A DNA stretch of 64,000 nt from NCBI GenBank assembly GCA_023213315.1, contig JAKCPI010025583.1, positions 1 to 64,000 of the forward strand, written 5' to 3'. A program made the translations under genes and the position numbers. The notes under the pieces were generated by a model. That model was not told the origin of the DNA and did no database searches. It worked only from the letters and a program-made list of their open reading frames with translations. Numbering within the stretch: the first letter of the stretch is position 1; the number at the start of each line of letters is the position of its first letter. Origin of the DNA: Euborellia annulipes. Lineage: Eukaryota; Arthropoda; Insecta; Dermaptera; Anisolabididae. Of this stretch, positions 10,497 to 20,900 are shown piece by piece.

Positions 10497-11095
10497 TGTC
10501 GACATATATTTAGTTCCCGACATGACAGTACGGAACATATGAATTCAGATGTAAAATTTATAAGTATGGGAAAATATTTATATTTTGTTACCATGGCAAC
10601 CATTTCTCCTATCTTCCCTATGAAATACAAGAGTAAAGTGGTCTTCTGAAGATTTCAATCGCAAAATGAGAATATACATTTGAAAGAGCATCTAAAAAAT
10701 AATTGATTTTTGAATTTTAAAAAAAAATCGGAGCAAATTTTGAGAAAATCGAAAAAAACTGAAAAAGTACATCAGTAAAGTACTAGTACTCTTTGGCCGA
10801 TTTTGATTAAAAGCTTATTTTTCCGGTCCCGGGGGGTGTTTAACTAAAATATAAAATTTCAACCTCGTAGCTCAATTCCTTCATGCTTAAAATTGAACAC
10901 ACACACACACACACACACACACACCCACCCACCCACCCACCCACACAGACAGACCATGTCGCGAAAACCACTTTTTTGGATTCAGGGGACCTCAAAACGT
11001 GAAGATCCATCAAAATCTCGACATCCAATTTTTGACATGAATCCAATACTTTCTCTCTATATATATATTACATATATACATAGGTAAGAGAAAGT
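10405..11095 (+). mobile_element. Hairpin-ended non-autonomous repeat, copy 1
   Basis: A ~690-bp repeat sharing its full length with 60511-61198 and, inverted, with 12490-13500. It begins with a ~92-bp palindrome and ends GGTAAGAGAAAGT, which is the complement of ACTTTCTCTTACC inside the palindrome. In between are shared blocks such as TTACCATGGCAACCATTTC and AAAGTACTAGTACT, plus an (AC)n/(ACCC)n tract at 10893-10943. No protein is encoded. The family is unidentified. Confidence 0.7.
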
Positions 11096-12060
11096 AAAAA
11101 TAAATTGACCCAAGACAGACATCCATAGACTCTATGATTCACTAAATCTGACATGATCTTAATACCAACACTTGGAAATTACATGCTAATTGCTTTAGTT
11201 AGCTCTTATTCCCCTTAATAGCTTCCGTGTTGCCTCCCGAGAAGAATTAAATTCATTACCTCAATATTTTTACTTAAAATTTTTTATTATACTTCTATTT
11301 CTTTATTTGACCTGATTGCACATATGATTTTTACTTTTTACTTTTTGGAATTTGTTTCTACGACCGAGATAACATTCCAAAAAGATCAATATATAAAAAA
11401 GAGAGAGAAAAAAAAGGAAATAATACTAGTAATTCGCTAAATTAGGTTACGGTCAAGAAATCGTTAGATTTATCATTAATGACCTTTTAATTAAGATTGC
11501 CATACGAGTTAAGATAAATTAAAAAAAAAAAAAAAAATTGGAACAATTGTAAATGAAATTCTAAAATAATTTTAATATAACAAGATTGAAGAATAAAAAA
11601 GAATATTAAAAAAACATCAGCATTGAAAATTTTTAACCGAGTATGTACAAATAAAATACACATCAAAATTCATGTAGCAGTACAAAAATTATTGGAAAAT
11701 TTCTAATTCGCCGCCCGCTAGGGCCAAGCCGCGCCTTTCACAGTTTGTTAACATAATGATAGCCTACAACTAAAAGCCACAAAACATTCAAAGAGTTTTG
11801 AAATTGGAACAATAAATATAATATTTATTTATTGATTATATCTTAGCCAAGTCTGATTCATAGTTTGTCAAACACATTAATAAAAGTTTTATTTTATATT
11901 AATGTAATAAAAAGTTATAATAATATAATAAAAAGTAGGCAAAGACAAGCCAAACAGAGTACGAAACTAATAAAACAGGTGGTCCATCAAACAATGACTC
12001 GTTTCTATTAAAAATGTTTACCTTTTTTTTTTTTTTTTTTTTTATTTTACAAAATCATGT
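11096..12060. other. AT-rich region without recognised genes
   Basis: Poly-A runs near 11521 and T-runs near 12022. Nothing else identified. Confidence 0.5.
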
Positions 12061-12102
12061 TTCGATATTCTTCTTCAGGGGAAAAGTCAATTAACCGAAT
12101 AT

Positions 12103-12476
12103 TCATCGTATTTTCCAAATAATTAATGTCATATATAAATGTAATGTAATTATTTGCGATTTTTGATTAAATTCTTTTGAGCAAATATGACATTTATAAT
12201 CTTTTTGGCCAAAATGAATACGTAAATGTGTGTTGAGGCTATATTTGCGATTAAATTCTTTTGAACAAATTTCACATTTATAATTTTTTTGGCCAGAATG
12301 AATTCGTAAATGAGTGTTGAGTCTTGATTTGTAATTAAATTGTTTCGAACAAATTTCACAGAAAAAATATTTTTCATGAGATATTTTTTTGTTGGCGAAT
12401 GAAGTTTCCATTTTCTTAGATTCTTCCTTTTTGCTTTTTCCTTTTTCTTTTTTTGATGGTTTTTTGAGGAAATCAA
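12103..12476 (-). pseudogene. C2H2 zinc-finger protein fragment
   Basis: After a lysine-rich stretch come two complete C2H2 fingers (CEICSKQF with HLRIH, CEICSKEF with HLRIH) and the start of a third (CHICSKEF) whose histidines are lost. The linkers SGQKNYKC and FGQKDYKC follow the usual inter-finger pattern. Such proteins bind DNA in the nucleus. The frame is open from the lysine-rich part, but it starts next to the repeat beginning at 12490 and ends out of pattern. I read it as a truncated gene or isolated exon; an ATG at 12411 exists. Confidence 0.7.
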
Positions 12477-12489
12477 AAATTTTTTTATC

Positions 12490-12633
12490 TATTTTTACTT
12501 TCTCGTACCCTATATATGAAATATATTGAGAGAGAAAGTATTGCGATCATGTCAAAAATTCGATGTCGAGATTTTGATGGATATACATGTTTTGAGGTCC
12601 CCTGAATCCAAAAAAAGTGGGTCCCGCAAATTG

Positions 12634-12664
<31 letters not shown>

Positions 12665-13000
12665 GACAGATTTTTAGCATGAAGGAATTGAGCTACCGGA
12701 TTGAAATTTTATATTTAACTTAGGTACCTTTGAAGAATCTCAAAATAAGCTTTTGAACAAAATCGGCCAAAAAGTACTAGTACTTTACTGATGTACTTTT
12801 TCAGTTTTTTTCGATTTTCTCAAAATTCCCTCCAAGAATTTTTTTTAAATTCATAAATCAACTATTTTTTAGATGGTCTTTAAAATGTATATTCTCATTT
12901 TGCCGTTGAAATCTTCTGAAGACCACTTTACTCTTGTTCTTCATAGGAAAGATAGAAATGGTTGCCATGGTAACCGAATTTAAATCTTTTTCTTTTTATT
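12490..13000 (-). mobile_element. Hairpin-ended repeat, copy 3 (inverted, interrupted)
   Basis: The reverse complement of the body of the 10405-11095 repeat, with a (GT)n tract at 12641-12664. Its palindrome lies at 13402-13500, separated by ~400 bp of sequence not present in the other copies. Confidence 0.65.
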
Positions 13001-13401
13001 AGATTAAAAATCAATTATTATTTAAATTCCCATTTATTTTTATTTTATTTCTGTCTTTGATTGTTTCGGAGAAAACATATCTCACTCTCTCTCTCTCTCA
13101 CTTGCAAACATTATCGCCTGTCTCTCCGCCTTCTCTCATAGGCCTAATGTTAATTTCCTACAGGGATTTGTATGTTAATTTCGATTCGAAAGGGGGTCCC
13201 CTTTGGAACTTTTTAAGCATTTAAAATTTTTTTTTCCAATTCTTATGAAATTTTGTATTTATTTACGATTCTATATTGTGTATAAAATGTCCAAATATGA
13301 GATTAAAATTTTGAAAAATAACCATAGTTTATTTCAAGCAGTCAACATTTAAAATGCAAGTTTGAAACTAAGGTGCTATGGGAAACTAAATATATCTCGA
13401 C
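13001..13401. other. Sequence inserted in or replacing part of the hairpin-ended repeat
   Basis: AT-rich with a CT-rich tract at 13082-13100. Not recognised. Confidence 0.4.
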
Positions 13402-13500
13402 ACAAAAAAATCTGGTGTGACCAGCACGGTGCACAACTTTCTCTTACCGAAGGGTAAGAGAAAGTTGTGTGCTGTGCGCCAGTCACACCAGATTTTTTGT
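13402..13500. repeat. Palindrome of the AATCTGGTGTGAC family, copy 2
   Basis: The most symmetrical copy: its centre is ACTTTCTCTTACC-GAAG-GGTAAGAGAAAGT. Confidence 0.85.
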
Positions 13501-13508
13501 ATATCGTT

Positions 13509-13664
13509 TGATAAACATTTTATTGTATGCTTCCTTAAATAATCCAAATTTATGAAGTTGGTATTACAAAGCATACAGGGGAAGACTGGACCATTATGAA
13601 TTGGATATTTGATGCCATCGTTTGAATTGTATTCTTGTTTGATAAATGACATTTTTTTTAGCAA
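13509..13664 (-). pseudogene. Zinc-finger-like exon cut by a palindromic repeat
   Basis: An ATG-started frame reads MSFIKQEYNSND, then FPCMLCNTNF, then LRKHTIKC, which fits a C-x2-C-x12-H-x4-C finger. The frame runs directly into the palindrome at 13500, so it is truncated. It lies on the same strand as the fingers at 12103-12476 and could be an upstream exon of the same former gene; that link is inference. Confidence 0.45.
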
Positions 13665-13744
13665 TTTAATATTTAATTATAATTAAAATTTCAGGGAATA
13701 AATCGAAGCCAAAGAGTAAGGAAATGCAAAGAATAAATCAGTGT

Positions 13745-14001
13745 ATGGAAACTTTAACACGCCATATTTCTTAAACGAGTTGAGATATCAAGTTGAAATT
13801 GGGGCTTTTTCTTAGTCTCTATTGACTCTACCTATAACCCAAATTTCATAGAAATCTGAGATGGTGAGGTTAAAAAGTGTATCGATTTGACGTGGAAAGA
13901 ATGACTCGGGCCGGGAAAGCCCCATATTTTCTCAATTTTTCTTGGGGCACGAGCCTTCTGGGGGGGGGAGGCCCCCCGGGACCCCCCTAGTTACGCCCAT
14001 G
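13745..14001 (-). repeat. Dispersed repeat ending in CTAGTTACGCCCATG (copy 2)
   Basis: The reverse complement of the repeat at 1117-1335, with a long G/C run at 13961-13986. Confidence 0.65.
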
Positions 14002-14263
14002 TTGATTTAATAATCTTTCTACACTCACCGGCACAATTAACCGCCCACCAAATTTTTCCTATTAATTTCGAAACTTATCTGCTTAAAGTATATCAAATGA
14101 TTTTTAAATGTTTCTTCTATGTAAAAAATTAATATTAAGTAGTAGTATTAAGTAATCTATGTATGCAAGCCCGTCAATGTTGACACATGGCACAAATATC
14201 CACTAACTGCATGTACACGCAGAAGGGCGCACTAGTGCCTCAATCCGCCAGGCCGCCTTATTT

Positions 14264-14356
14264 TAAAAAAGCTGGTATGACTGGCGCACAGCACACAACT
14301 TTCTCTTACTTTCGGTAATCAAATGTGTACTGTGCTTGTCACACCAGATTTTTTGT
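14264..14356. repeat. Palindrome of the AATCTGGTGTGAC family, copy 3
   Basis: Arms slightly diverged; followed by the same GTGTTGACATATATTTAG as the other copies. Confidence 0.8.
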
Positions 14357-14845
14357 GTTGACATATATTTAGTTCCGTCCACGTATACGGCGATTATTAA
14401 TTCTTTGTCTTCTGAGTAGTATATACACTAGGGTGGTTGTAAGGTATAAGGGGAGAAAATTGTTTTGGCTGTATTTTCGGCGGGAACCTCTTAAAAGTTG
14501 ACAATTGGTGTAAAAAGTAGATTGTGAAAGTGGATAACGATAAGACCTGCCTCATCGGCCCTAAAGTTCATCAATTCCCCTAAATTTGAATATTAACATC
14601 TGTAACTCCTAAACGGCTAGTCCAACAAAAAAAGGTCATCAGTAATTTTTTGAAGGTTAGCTAACTCACGCAACTTCATTTGAACTATTATTATATTCAT
14701 CATTAGAATTGTGAACAATTTCCTGTATTTCAAATTGGTCGTTTAATGTTGTTTTCTTCTGTTGTTGAAACAATTTATTTATTTATTTTTTTTTTTCGTG
14801 GGTTTTTCGTCATATAGACATGAATAATTGTGTTCACTTCAAACG
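14357..14845. other. Region 3' of the host-like gene
   Basis: No frame recognised. It would hold the 3' untranslated region of the minus-strand gene ending at 14846. Confidence 0.4.
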
Positions 14846-15123
14846 TTATATTTTTTTCTCCCGGGACTTTTCAGCCCATGTTTTATTTATAAGATCAAGC
14901 GCATATTCCTCAGTCTGTTTATTTTCTGTTGCTGAAGCTGCTGCTTGTAGCTTCTCCCGTGCTTCTGCGTCCCTTGTAGCTTGTTCTTTCCAAATAGATT
15001 TGTTCTCAATAAGGCAGGCCGTCCAAGGCTTTTTGATCTTAAAGGTGTCAGTGGAACCATTTTTATCTTCAGTTGTCGAGGCATCTTGACTACTAGTTGT
15101 TGAACTTGGTATATATATTGTTT
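14846..15123 (-). CDS. Terminal exon of an unidentified spliced gene
   Basis: Read in the frame set by splicing (not the ATG frame at 15084), the exon starts after a TTTATAG acceptor at 15124. It is open through a Ser/Thr-rich start, FKIKKPWTACLIENKSIW and a long charged helix (EQATRDAEAREKLQAAA), and ends LINKTWAEKSREKKI with a stop at 14846-14848. The phase matches the donor at 15675-15680, which is the main reason to believe it. The helix suggests a coiled coil. I do not recognise the family. Two upstream tandem copies of the same exon lie at 15166-15359 and 15402-15595. Confidence 0.6.
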
Positions 15124-15165
15124 CTATAAATTATTTTAATATTTCTCTTATTCTTCTTTTTTCTT

Positions 15166-15359
15166 TTAATAATAAAAATCACAACATTTCTCCCGTGCTT
15201 CTGCATCCCTTGTAGCTTGTTCTTTCCAAATAGATTTGTTCTCAATAAGGCAGGCGGTCCAAGGCTTTTTGATCTTAAAGGTGTCAGTGGAACCATTTTT
15301 ATCTTCAGTTGTCTAGGCATCTTGACTACTAGTTATTGAACTTGGTATATATATTGTTT
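15166..15359 (-). pseudogene. Tandem copy of the terminal exon (middle), with a stop codon
   Basis: Part of a 236-bp duplication. It has the same acceptor and frame, but TCG is changed to TAG at about 15311-15316, right after the Ser/Thr-rich start. Its 3' end is replaced by a short tail (EKCCDFYY, stop at 15166). Confidence 0.65.
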
Positions 15360-15401
15360 CTATAAATTATTTTAATATTTCTCTTATTCTTCTTTTTTCT
15401 T

Positions 15402-15595
15402 TTAATAATAAAAATCACAACATTTCTCCCGTGCTTCTGCATCCCTTGTAGCTTGTTCTTTCCAAATAGATTTGTTCTCAATAAGGCAGGCGGTCCAAGG
15501 TTTTTTGATCTTAAAGGTGTCAGTGGAACCATTTTTATCTTCAGTTGTCGAGGCATCTTGACTACTAGTTATTGAACTTGGTATATATATTGTTT
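15402..15595 (-). CDS. Tandem copy of the terminal exon (upstream)
   Basis: The frame is open from the acceptor to a stop at 15402-15404 and gives a shorter C-terminus than the exon at 14846-15123, lacking the second half of the helix. If spliced to the exon at 15681 it would make an alternative, shorter product. Confidence 0.5.
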
Positions 15596-15680
15596 CTATA
15601 AATTATTTTAATATTTCTCTTATTCTTCTTTTTTCTTTTAATAATAAAAATCACAACATTTTTAAATTAACATTGCTTAC

Positions 15681-15904
15681 TTCTAAGTGATCTTGTTTTG
15701 GGAGGTGATGTCATTTGTTGATTCCTTTCCTGGCGAGGTCTTCCTTTAGTGATACGAGGTGGAGATTGATTTGGACTTTTCGTTACATTATTGCGATTCC
15801 GGGATGTTGAAGAGGAACTCTTTTCTTTTGAGAGAGTTGTTAGTGGAATATCTTGTTCAACTTCTAATAATTTACCAGATCTGGTTCTCTTAGAATTAGA
15901 TGGC
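15681..15904 (-). CDS. Exon of the unidentified spliced gene, basic and Ser-rich
   Basis: Encodes KPSNSKRTRSGKLLEVEQDI, then a Ser/Arg/Pro-rich segment (SSSSTSRNRNN, NQSPPRITKGRPR, PPKTRSLR). It ends at a strong donor, GTAAGC at 15675-15680. The composition suggests a nuclear, nucleic-acid-binding or disordered protein; the GRPR core resembles an AT-hook. Upstream it is cut by a LINE poly-A tail at 15905. A related module (KPSNPKRTRSVKF) lies beyond the insertion at 16930-17030, so the exon held repeats of this motif. Confidence 0.55.
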
Positions 15905-16905
15905 TTTTTTTTTTTTTTTTTTCTCAGGGCCTGTCCGTGTTGCCACCCCAGATACACCTCAGCCTAAGTGGCTTATTGTGCTAACCCTAGTCGCAGTCAA
16001 CAAACCCTTCACCCATCTCTGCTGTTGCAGTCTAGGTGAATCCGTAAGTTGGCTACTATTTTTAACTCTCAGGTCCTGTGGAGTTGTGTATTCCAGCGCT
16101 CATGAAGTCAGTGTCCTTAATTAGATAATATATCCACGTGACTGAGCAGCTGGTGCCTATTTCTTTTGGGTCAATCAGTGCTTTCCCATATATTTTATAT
16201 CTTTTATACGCCAGCGCCTCACATGCGCAGACTATGTGTTGAGCAGTCTCCAGTTCCCTGCCGCACATCCTGCTCATCGGGTCGCCGCTGTATAAGCCTA
16301 AATTCCACAGGTGCTTTCTGACCGGTGCATGTCCGGTCAAGAAGGCTGTGATTGTTTTAATCTGAGTTCTATTGCATTTTAGCAATTCTTCAGTTCTCTT
16401 TTTGCAAGGTCTATTCATAAATGCCTTACCTTGTCGATTGCTTGGAATTTTGTTCCAGGTTAGGATATGCCGCTCTCTTGACTAGTCTTTGATAGCCTCC
16501 CTTACAGAACACTTGGGTATTCCAAGGGCTGGCTCCGGCCCAGAGAGGGGTTTTGATGAACCTGCTCTGGCAAGTTCATCTGCCATTTCGTTTCCCTTAA
16601 TTCCACTATGTCCTGGGGTCCATATGAGTTTTACCTCATTCATTCTCCCCAGTTCTTGTAGTGAGTTAAAGCATTCGAAGACCAAGGCTGAGCTAATCTT
16701 ACTACTGTTTAGAGCAGCAAGTGCAGCCTGGCTGTCTGAGTAAATGAGAATCTGCTTATTAGAGTAAGCTCTCCTCATGTTTTCGTATGCACACTGTATA
16801 ATAGCGTACACCTCTGTTTGAAATACTGTGGCATGTATTTGCTGAAGTTTTTCTTTTCTAAGAAATCTTGTATTTTCTTCTTTTTCAATTATCATTTTCA
16901 CTTTC
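15905..16905 (-). pseudogene. LINE 3' part: RNase H domain and C-terminal zinc-binding region
   Basis: The frame at 16901-16482 is an RNase H1-type domain: HATVFQTEVYAI, then YSDSQAALAALNS, then WTPGHSGIKGNEMADELARAG (acidic and His active-site positions). It continues in another frame with LTGHAPVRKHL and a C-x2-C-x8-H-x4-C motif (CGRELETAQHIVCAC). It would remove RNA from the RNA:DNA hybrid during retrotransposition. It ends in poly-A at 15905-15921. It is 5'-truncated and lies within the host-like exon. Clade is LOA/R1/I-like, not resolved. Confidence 0.85.
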
Positions 16906-16929
16906 CTGAATATCCTGTTTATCCTCTCC

Positions 16930-17030
16930 TATAAATTTAACAGATCGGGTTCTCTTAGGATTAGATGGCTTAAGATGTTTCAAAGTTGAATTATCATTTG
17001 CACTTTCTTGAATATCTTGTTTAGATGATA
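16930..17030 (-). pseudogene. Upstream piece of the interrupted host-like exon
   Basis: An open frame with two copies of KQDIQES-x-NDN around KPSNPKRTRSVKF, matching the motif in the exon at 15681-15904 (KPSNSKRTRSGK). It ends at a TGA before the LINE. It shows that the protein carried a tandem ~37-residue motif. Confidence 0.5.
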
Positions 17031-17631
17031 TTACAATATGTGGAAAAGATCAAAATGAACATGATATAAATTTAAATGAATTTTTACAAGCTGTAGGTAA
17101 ATATGGTTTAACTTTGAATCAGAATAAATGTAAATTCTCACAAGATACTATCTCAAATTTGGGACATACCATTACAAACAACACTGTTCGTCCTGATCCT
17201 GAACGTCTAAAAGTTCTCATGGATTTAAGCCCACCTAAAGATGGTCAATCATTGAAAAGAATAATAGGAATGTTTTCTTATTACTCAAAATGGATTCCAC
17301 ATTTTTCGGACAAGATATATAGCCTCGTGCATTGCAAAGTATTCCCGATGCCTAACGAAGTAATTAAGAACTTTGAAGAAATTAAACAATTAATTGCAAG
17401 CCTATTGCAACTAAATCGAGACGTTTTTCTGACGATGATGCTACATTTATTAAAAACGAAATAACCAATTTGCTTTCAGAAAATATTATAGAAGAAAGTT
17501 TGTCACCCTGGCGAGCTCAAGTACTGATAACGAAAAATGAAAACCATAAGAAGCGCATGGTCATAGATTATTCGCAAACAATTAATAAGTATACGTTGTT
17601 AGACGCCTATCCTCTGCCAAATAAATTGTAA
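17022..17631 (+). pseudogene. Gypsy/Ty3 reverse transcriptase, two pieces in swapped order
   Basis: The left piece (to ~17345) starts at the catalytic LDD box (LDDITICGKDQNEHD) and runs through GHTITNN and PDPERLKVL to RRIIGMFSYYSKWIPHFS-like text. The right piece (~17400-17631) is the N-terminal part of the same domain (KSRRFSDDDATF, ENIIEESLSPW, MVIDYSQTIN, DAYPLPNK). The natural order is reversed, so this is a rearranged remnant, not an element that could move. No LTRs seen. Confidence 0.85.
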
Positions 17632-17799
17632 TAAATAGACCTTTTAAGAAATAAGGCTTTATTTGGCAAAATTCTACATGCAAATATATTAATATGTAAA
17701 CATAAATAATAATAATAATAATAACATAGGTGATGGAGAGAAACTTTATATGTATTATGAAGGGAAACTTTTTATATCTCACAACTTCATTTTTTTTTT

Positions 17800-17960
17800 T
17801 TTTTTTGACTTGTTCAATCGGTCACTTCTTCTAACCAAGGTGAGAAAAGAAGAATTTCTTCTATAATTGCCGTCCGCTGTCTTAACTATATACGACCGTG
17901 GAAATTGTGTTTTTGTCAAAATTTTTCCATATAATTTTCTATCTTTAATCATCTTTATAT
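17800..17960 (-). pseudogene. Gypsy Pol C-terminal fragment
   Basis: Contains KILTKTQFPRSYIVKTADG and YRRNSSFL, the pattern near the end of Gypsy integrases (PRSYIVxTxxGxxYRRN). Very short and isolated; opposite strand to the Gypsy pieces just before it. Confidence 0.65.
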
Positions 17961-18009
17961 GATTAACGAGAATGAAGTTAATTATAATTGAAGAAGCATT
18001 CATTTTTTT

Positions 18010-19110
18010 CTTTTAGTTTGCGTAGCAGAAGTGTTGTTAGATAGATAGATTCGCTCGTAGGAGTGTGTATTGCACTGCGACCTCCTGGATCTATTGCGTC
18101 CCCCTTTTCTATCATCCTCCTACGGTATAAGTCCCCGTTCAGAGTATCTTTTCCAGTTCGATTGCTTCCAAAAAGCTAAGGACCTGGCGCGGTTCTAAGA
18201 ATGGAAGCTCCTTCGATGACAGACAATATGCTCCCCATATTCTTCTTCTTTTGTGGATCCACAATCCTTGAGGAGATGAGCTGGGGTCTCTTCTGCTGAT
18301 TCACAGAATCTGCATATGTCAATTTCTTCAAGACCCAGTTTCTTCAGGTGTCCCCTGAGTCTGCAGTGTCCTGTTAAGAAACCTGTCAGTATTCTCAACT
18401 TGTTCTTGCTAAGTTTTAGGCAGTCGGCAGTTCTTTTGTGGTCAAATGTCCCGAGAAGTTCTTTGGACTGCCTCAGTTTTGGATATTCTCTCCATAGCTG
18501 TTCTCTTTCGTACTTTTCCTTTGAATTCAGAGTCGCCCGAATGGTGTTCATCCCAATTCCGGTGAATGGCTCTGGTCCAGTAAAAGGTGTTTCTGATCCC
18601 CTTTTTGCAAGCTTATCTGCTTCTTCGTTGCCCTCTATCCCAGTGTGTCCTGGAACCCAGTGGAGAACAACTCTATTTTCTTTCCCTAATTCATTTAATT
18701 TGATTAGGTACTCCCAGACTGTTTTGGAGTTGATTTCATAAGAATTCAACGCCTTTATTGCAGCCTGACTATCTGACAGTATGGCAATACTTGTTTTCTT
18801 GTATTTCCTGTCAATGTTGAGTTGTGCACATCTTTCTATTGCATATACTTCTGCTTGGAAGATGCTTGGGTAGCACCCCAATGGTTCGAAGTATTTGGTT
18901 CTTGGCCCATACACTCCGGCTCCTGTTCCTTCAGATGTTTTTGATCCGTCGGTATACCATTTTATTGAGTAATGGTCAAGTTGACGGTTCGAAGGATCTG
19001 AGCTCCAATTTCTTTTAGTATTTTTCTTTGTTGTGAAGTTCCTCTCAAAACAATATTTGGACTGGTCCAAGGTACACCATGTCCAAGTACAACAGTCTCC
19101 CCTACGTGCT
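18010..19110 (-). pseudogene. LINE 3' part with RNase H and C-terminal zinc motif
   Basis: The 18195-19070 frame contains the RNase H domain (KWYTDGSKTSEGTGAG, IFQAEVYAIE, LSDSQAAIKALNS, WVPGHTGIEGNEEADKLAKRG). The C-terminal part has LTGHCRLRGHL and CRFCESAEETPAHLLKDC. It is a second, clearly different family from 15905-16905. The RT is absent, so it is 5'-truncated. The 3' untranslated part probably extends to about 18010. Confidence 0.85.
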
Positions 19111-19199
19111 TATCATATCATTGAAAAAAAAAGCGTGGAGGAATAATATTCAAGGAAAGTCTCTTCTGAATTTTTTTTAATGGCCTTAGCAAAAAGCCT

Positions 19200-19445
19200 C
19201 ACTTAAGAGAACTTTATTGGTGGTCTTGACATGTTCTTCATTCAGGAAGGTGGGATGGTCTCCTTTATGTTCCAGAAACGCCTCCCCATTGTTCGAAATT
19301 GTGATGAGGCATTGAATTTTGGAGAAGTTTTCCTTTTTTATCCTGATATGACATTCAGAATCTTCTCCAATTTTGCACGATTTTTCAATAATTGAATAGG
19401 GGTCTGGGTATCTTCTACATATATCGCGGTATTCGAGGAGTCACC
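19200..19445 (-). other. Coding-like remnant, unidentified
   Basis: The minus strand has an open stretch including SSNTAIYVEDTQTPIQLL and LEKILNVISG before a stop, then shifted open text. It looks like a decayed retroelement protein, but I cannot place it. Confidence 0.3.
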
Positions 19446-19625
19446 AATGGATCATCAACCGTGCGCAGGGCATCGGGAGTCCATATTCAATACTTCTGGA
19501 ACGGACCACGTGATAACACGTACTGAGCAGATCTGCCTATTCACTGAGCGATCAATGTTCAGCTGTGCCACCACAGACACACACTTCCGGGTATCTTCTA
19601 CATATTGGATGTTCCAAAATTTTCA

Positions 19626-20245
19626 TCAGCTGTCCCGGACCCTCGTCCTGAGCCCTTTATTGTGGACTCCCAGGAGGTGCAAAGCCCTCTCCACCGACTG
19701 CCCAGCGCTTCTTGGAAGGAAGAGAGAGACGGTGTGGGGTTTCGGGATGTCTGCTCCCTCCCTAGTCGCCAACTCTATTCCTTTCCAGGTGCTCAAATTT
19801 GGCACCACCCTGCAAAGCCAGTCCGCTGTTGCCCTGCTTTCGCACTCGACAACCAGCAAGCCGGCCTTGAAGTGAATCCCGCTGAAGGAGAGCTCCTCCT
19901 CCTTTCCGTAGCTCAACGAGATTTCCTCCACAAGACACTCCTCCAGCTGAGTCAACTCCTCAGGGGTGAGTGCCTTGACTGGGTACTCTTTGGGGAGTAC
20001 TGCTACCCTGTGAGCCTTGGCCGCATTGGCGTAACTCCCAGGTGTGACTCCCGGACTTTGGCTGGTGCTAGGCCCAGCCTCCAGGACCTTCCGTCTTTTC
20101 CCCACTTCTTGTGGGGAAACCATCTCCCTTCCCCGCTTTCTAACTCTCTCCTGCGGGTGTGTCAAGGGGTTGTTTCTGTTCACTGCTCTCTCTCGTGCCT
20201 CGTCAGGTTTCAGTCCCTGCTCGAGGAAACGGAGATACCATCAGG
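19626..20245 (-). pseudogene. LOA-like LINE ORF1 (DUF4780-type) fragment
   Basis: The frame includes FLEQGLKPDEARERAVNRN upstream of the first listed start, an Arg/Lys-rich segment, and a conserved block (VVECESRATADWLCRVVP, then GADIPKPHTV). A near-identical block is present at 45504-45980, there followed by an endonuclease, which identifies it as the RNA-binding first protein of the same LINE. The catalytic second protein is missing here. The start at 20183 is GTG and the frame continues upstream to a TGA at about 20248, so the true start is lost. Confidence 0.7.
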
Positions 20246-20276
20246 TAATTATTTAACTGTAGTCTTTATGATATAG

Positions 20277-20900
20277 TAGGAAAAACTGTTTTCTAATATA
20301 ATTTTTGCTTAGGAAATAAAGGAAGAGCTGCAGGTATATATTAAGTAGGGAGGTTTAGGCCTTTTCAGTGCATAAAAACAATACAATTTTTAAAAAATTA
20401 TATTTATTTCTAAAAGGTTAACAAACCAATGCTGGTTTCGATAGCATTTCAGCTTATCTTCTTCAGTGAGTGGTTTTGTACCTGGAAAGGTTTATATTCA
20501 ATTTTAAAATTTTTTGATATTAACATACATTAAAAATTTTTTAATTACAGTATATATACCTTTTTATAGGTGATCTTTCTAAAAAATCCCTCTCCAGGAA
20601 CCAAACCTTTGTATAAATGCCTGCACTTTTGTCTTTAACATACATGGATTAAGATTTTATTGCGACTAATTATAAACTAATTTTGTCTTTTATTATATAC
20701 GGTAAAAACATCTAAGAATAGGTCTATGGGTTATTTTTATATATATATATTAGGAAAACAAAACAAAATACAATTATTTTCATACATAATGATTAAAATA
20801 AATTGAAACGTTGTCCCTTTCTTAAAAATATTTTTTTATATACATTTCAAACATAAAAAATAAAAACACACAGAAGAAAAATGAGGGGCATTAACAGAGA
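20277..20900. other. AT-rich spacer with a CTGAAGA/GAAAC hairpin
   Basis: No coding frame. It holds the stem-loop motif at 20435-20466. Confidence 0.5.
20435..20466 (-). other. CTGAAGA-stem-GAAAC motif (hammerhead-like)
   Basis: Minus strand CTGAAGA, one A, then GATAAGC/GCTATC arms, then GAAAC. This resembles the hammerhead ribozyme core CUGANGA-stem II-GAAA, with one extra base before the stem. Activity is not implied. Confidence 0.35.

Noticed and set aside
10893..11087. His/Thr-rich protein frame
   Set aside because: Translation of the (AC)n/(ACCC)n tract.
12057..12079. CTGAAGA...GAAAC motif
   Set aside because: No convincing stem between the two parts.
19447..20276. Plus-strand frames of 142 and 223 residues
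   Set aside because: They are shadows of the minus-strand LINE ORF1; no recognisable domain on the plus strand.
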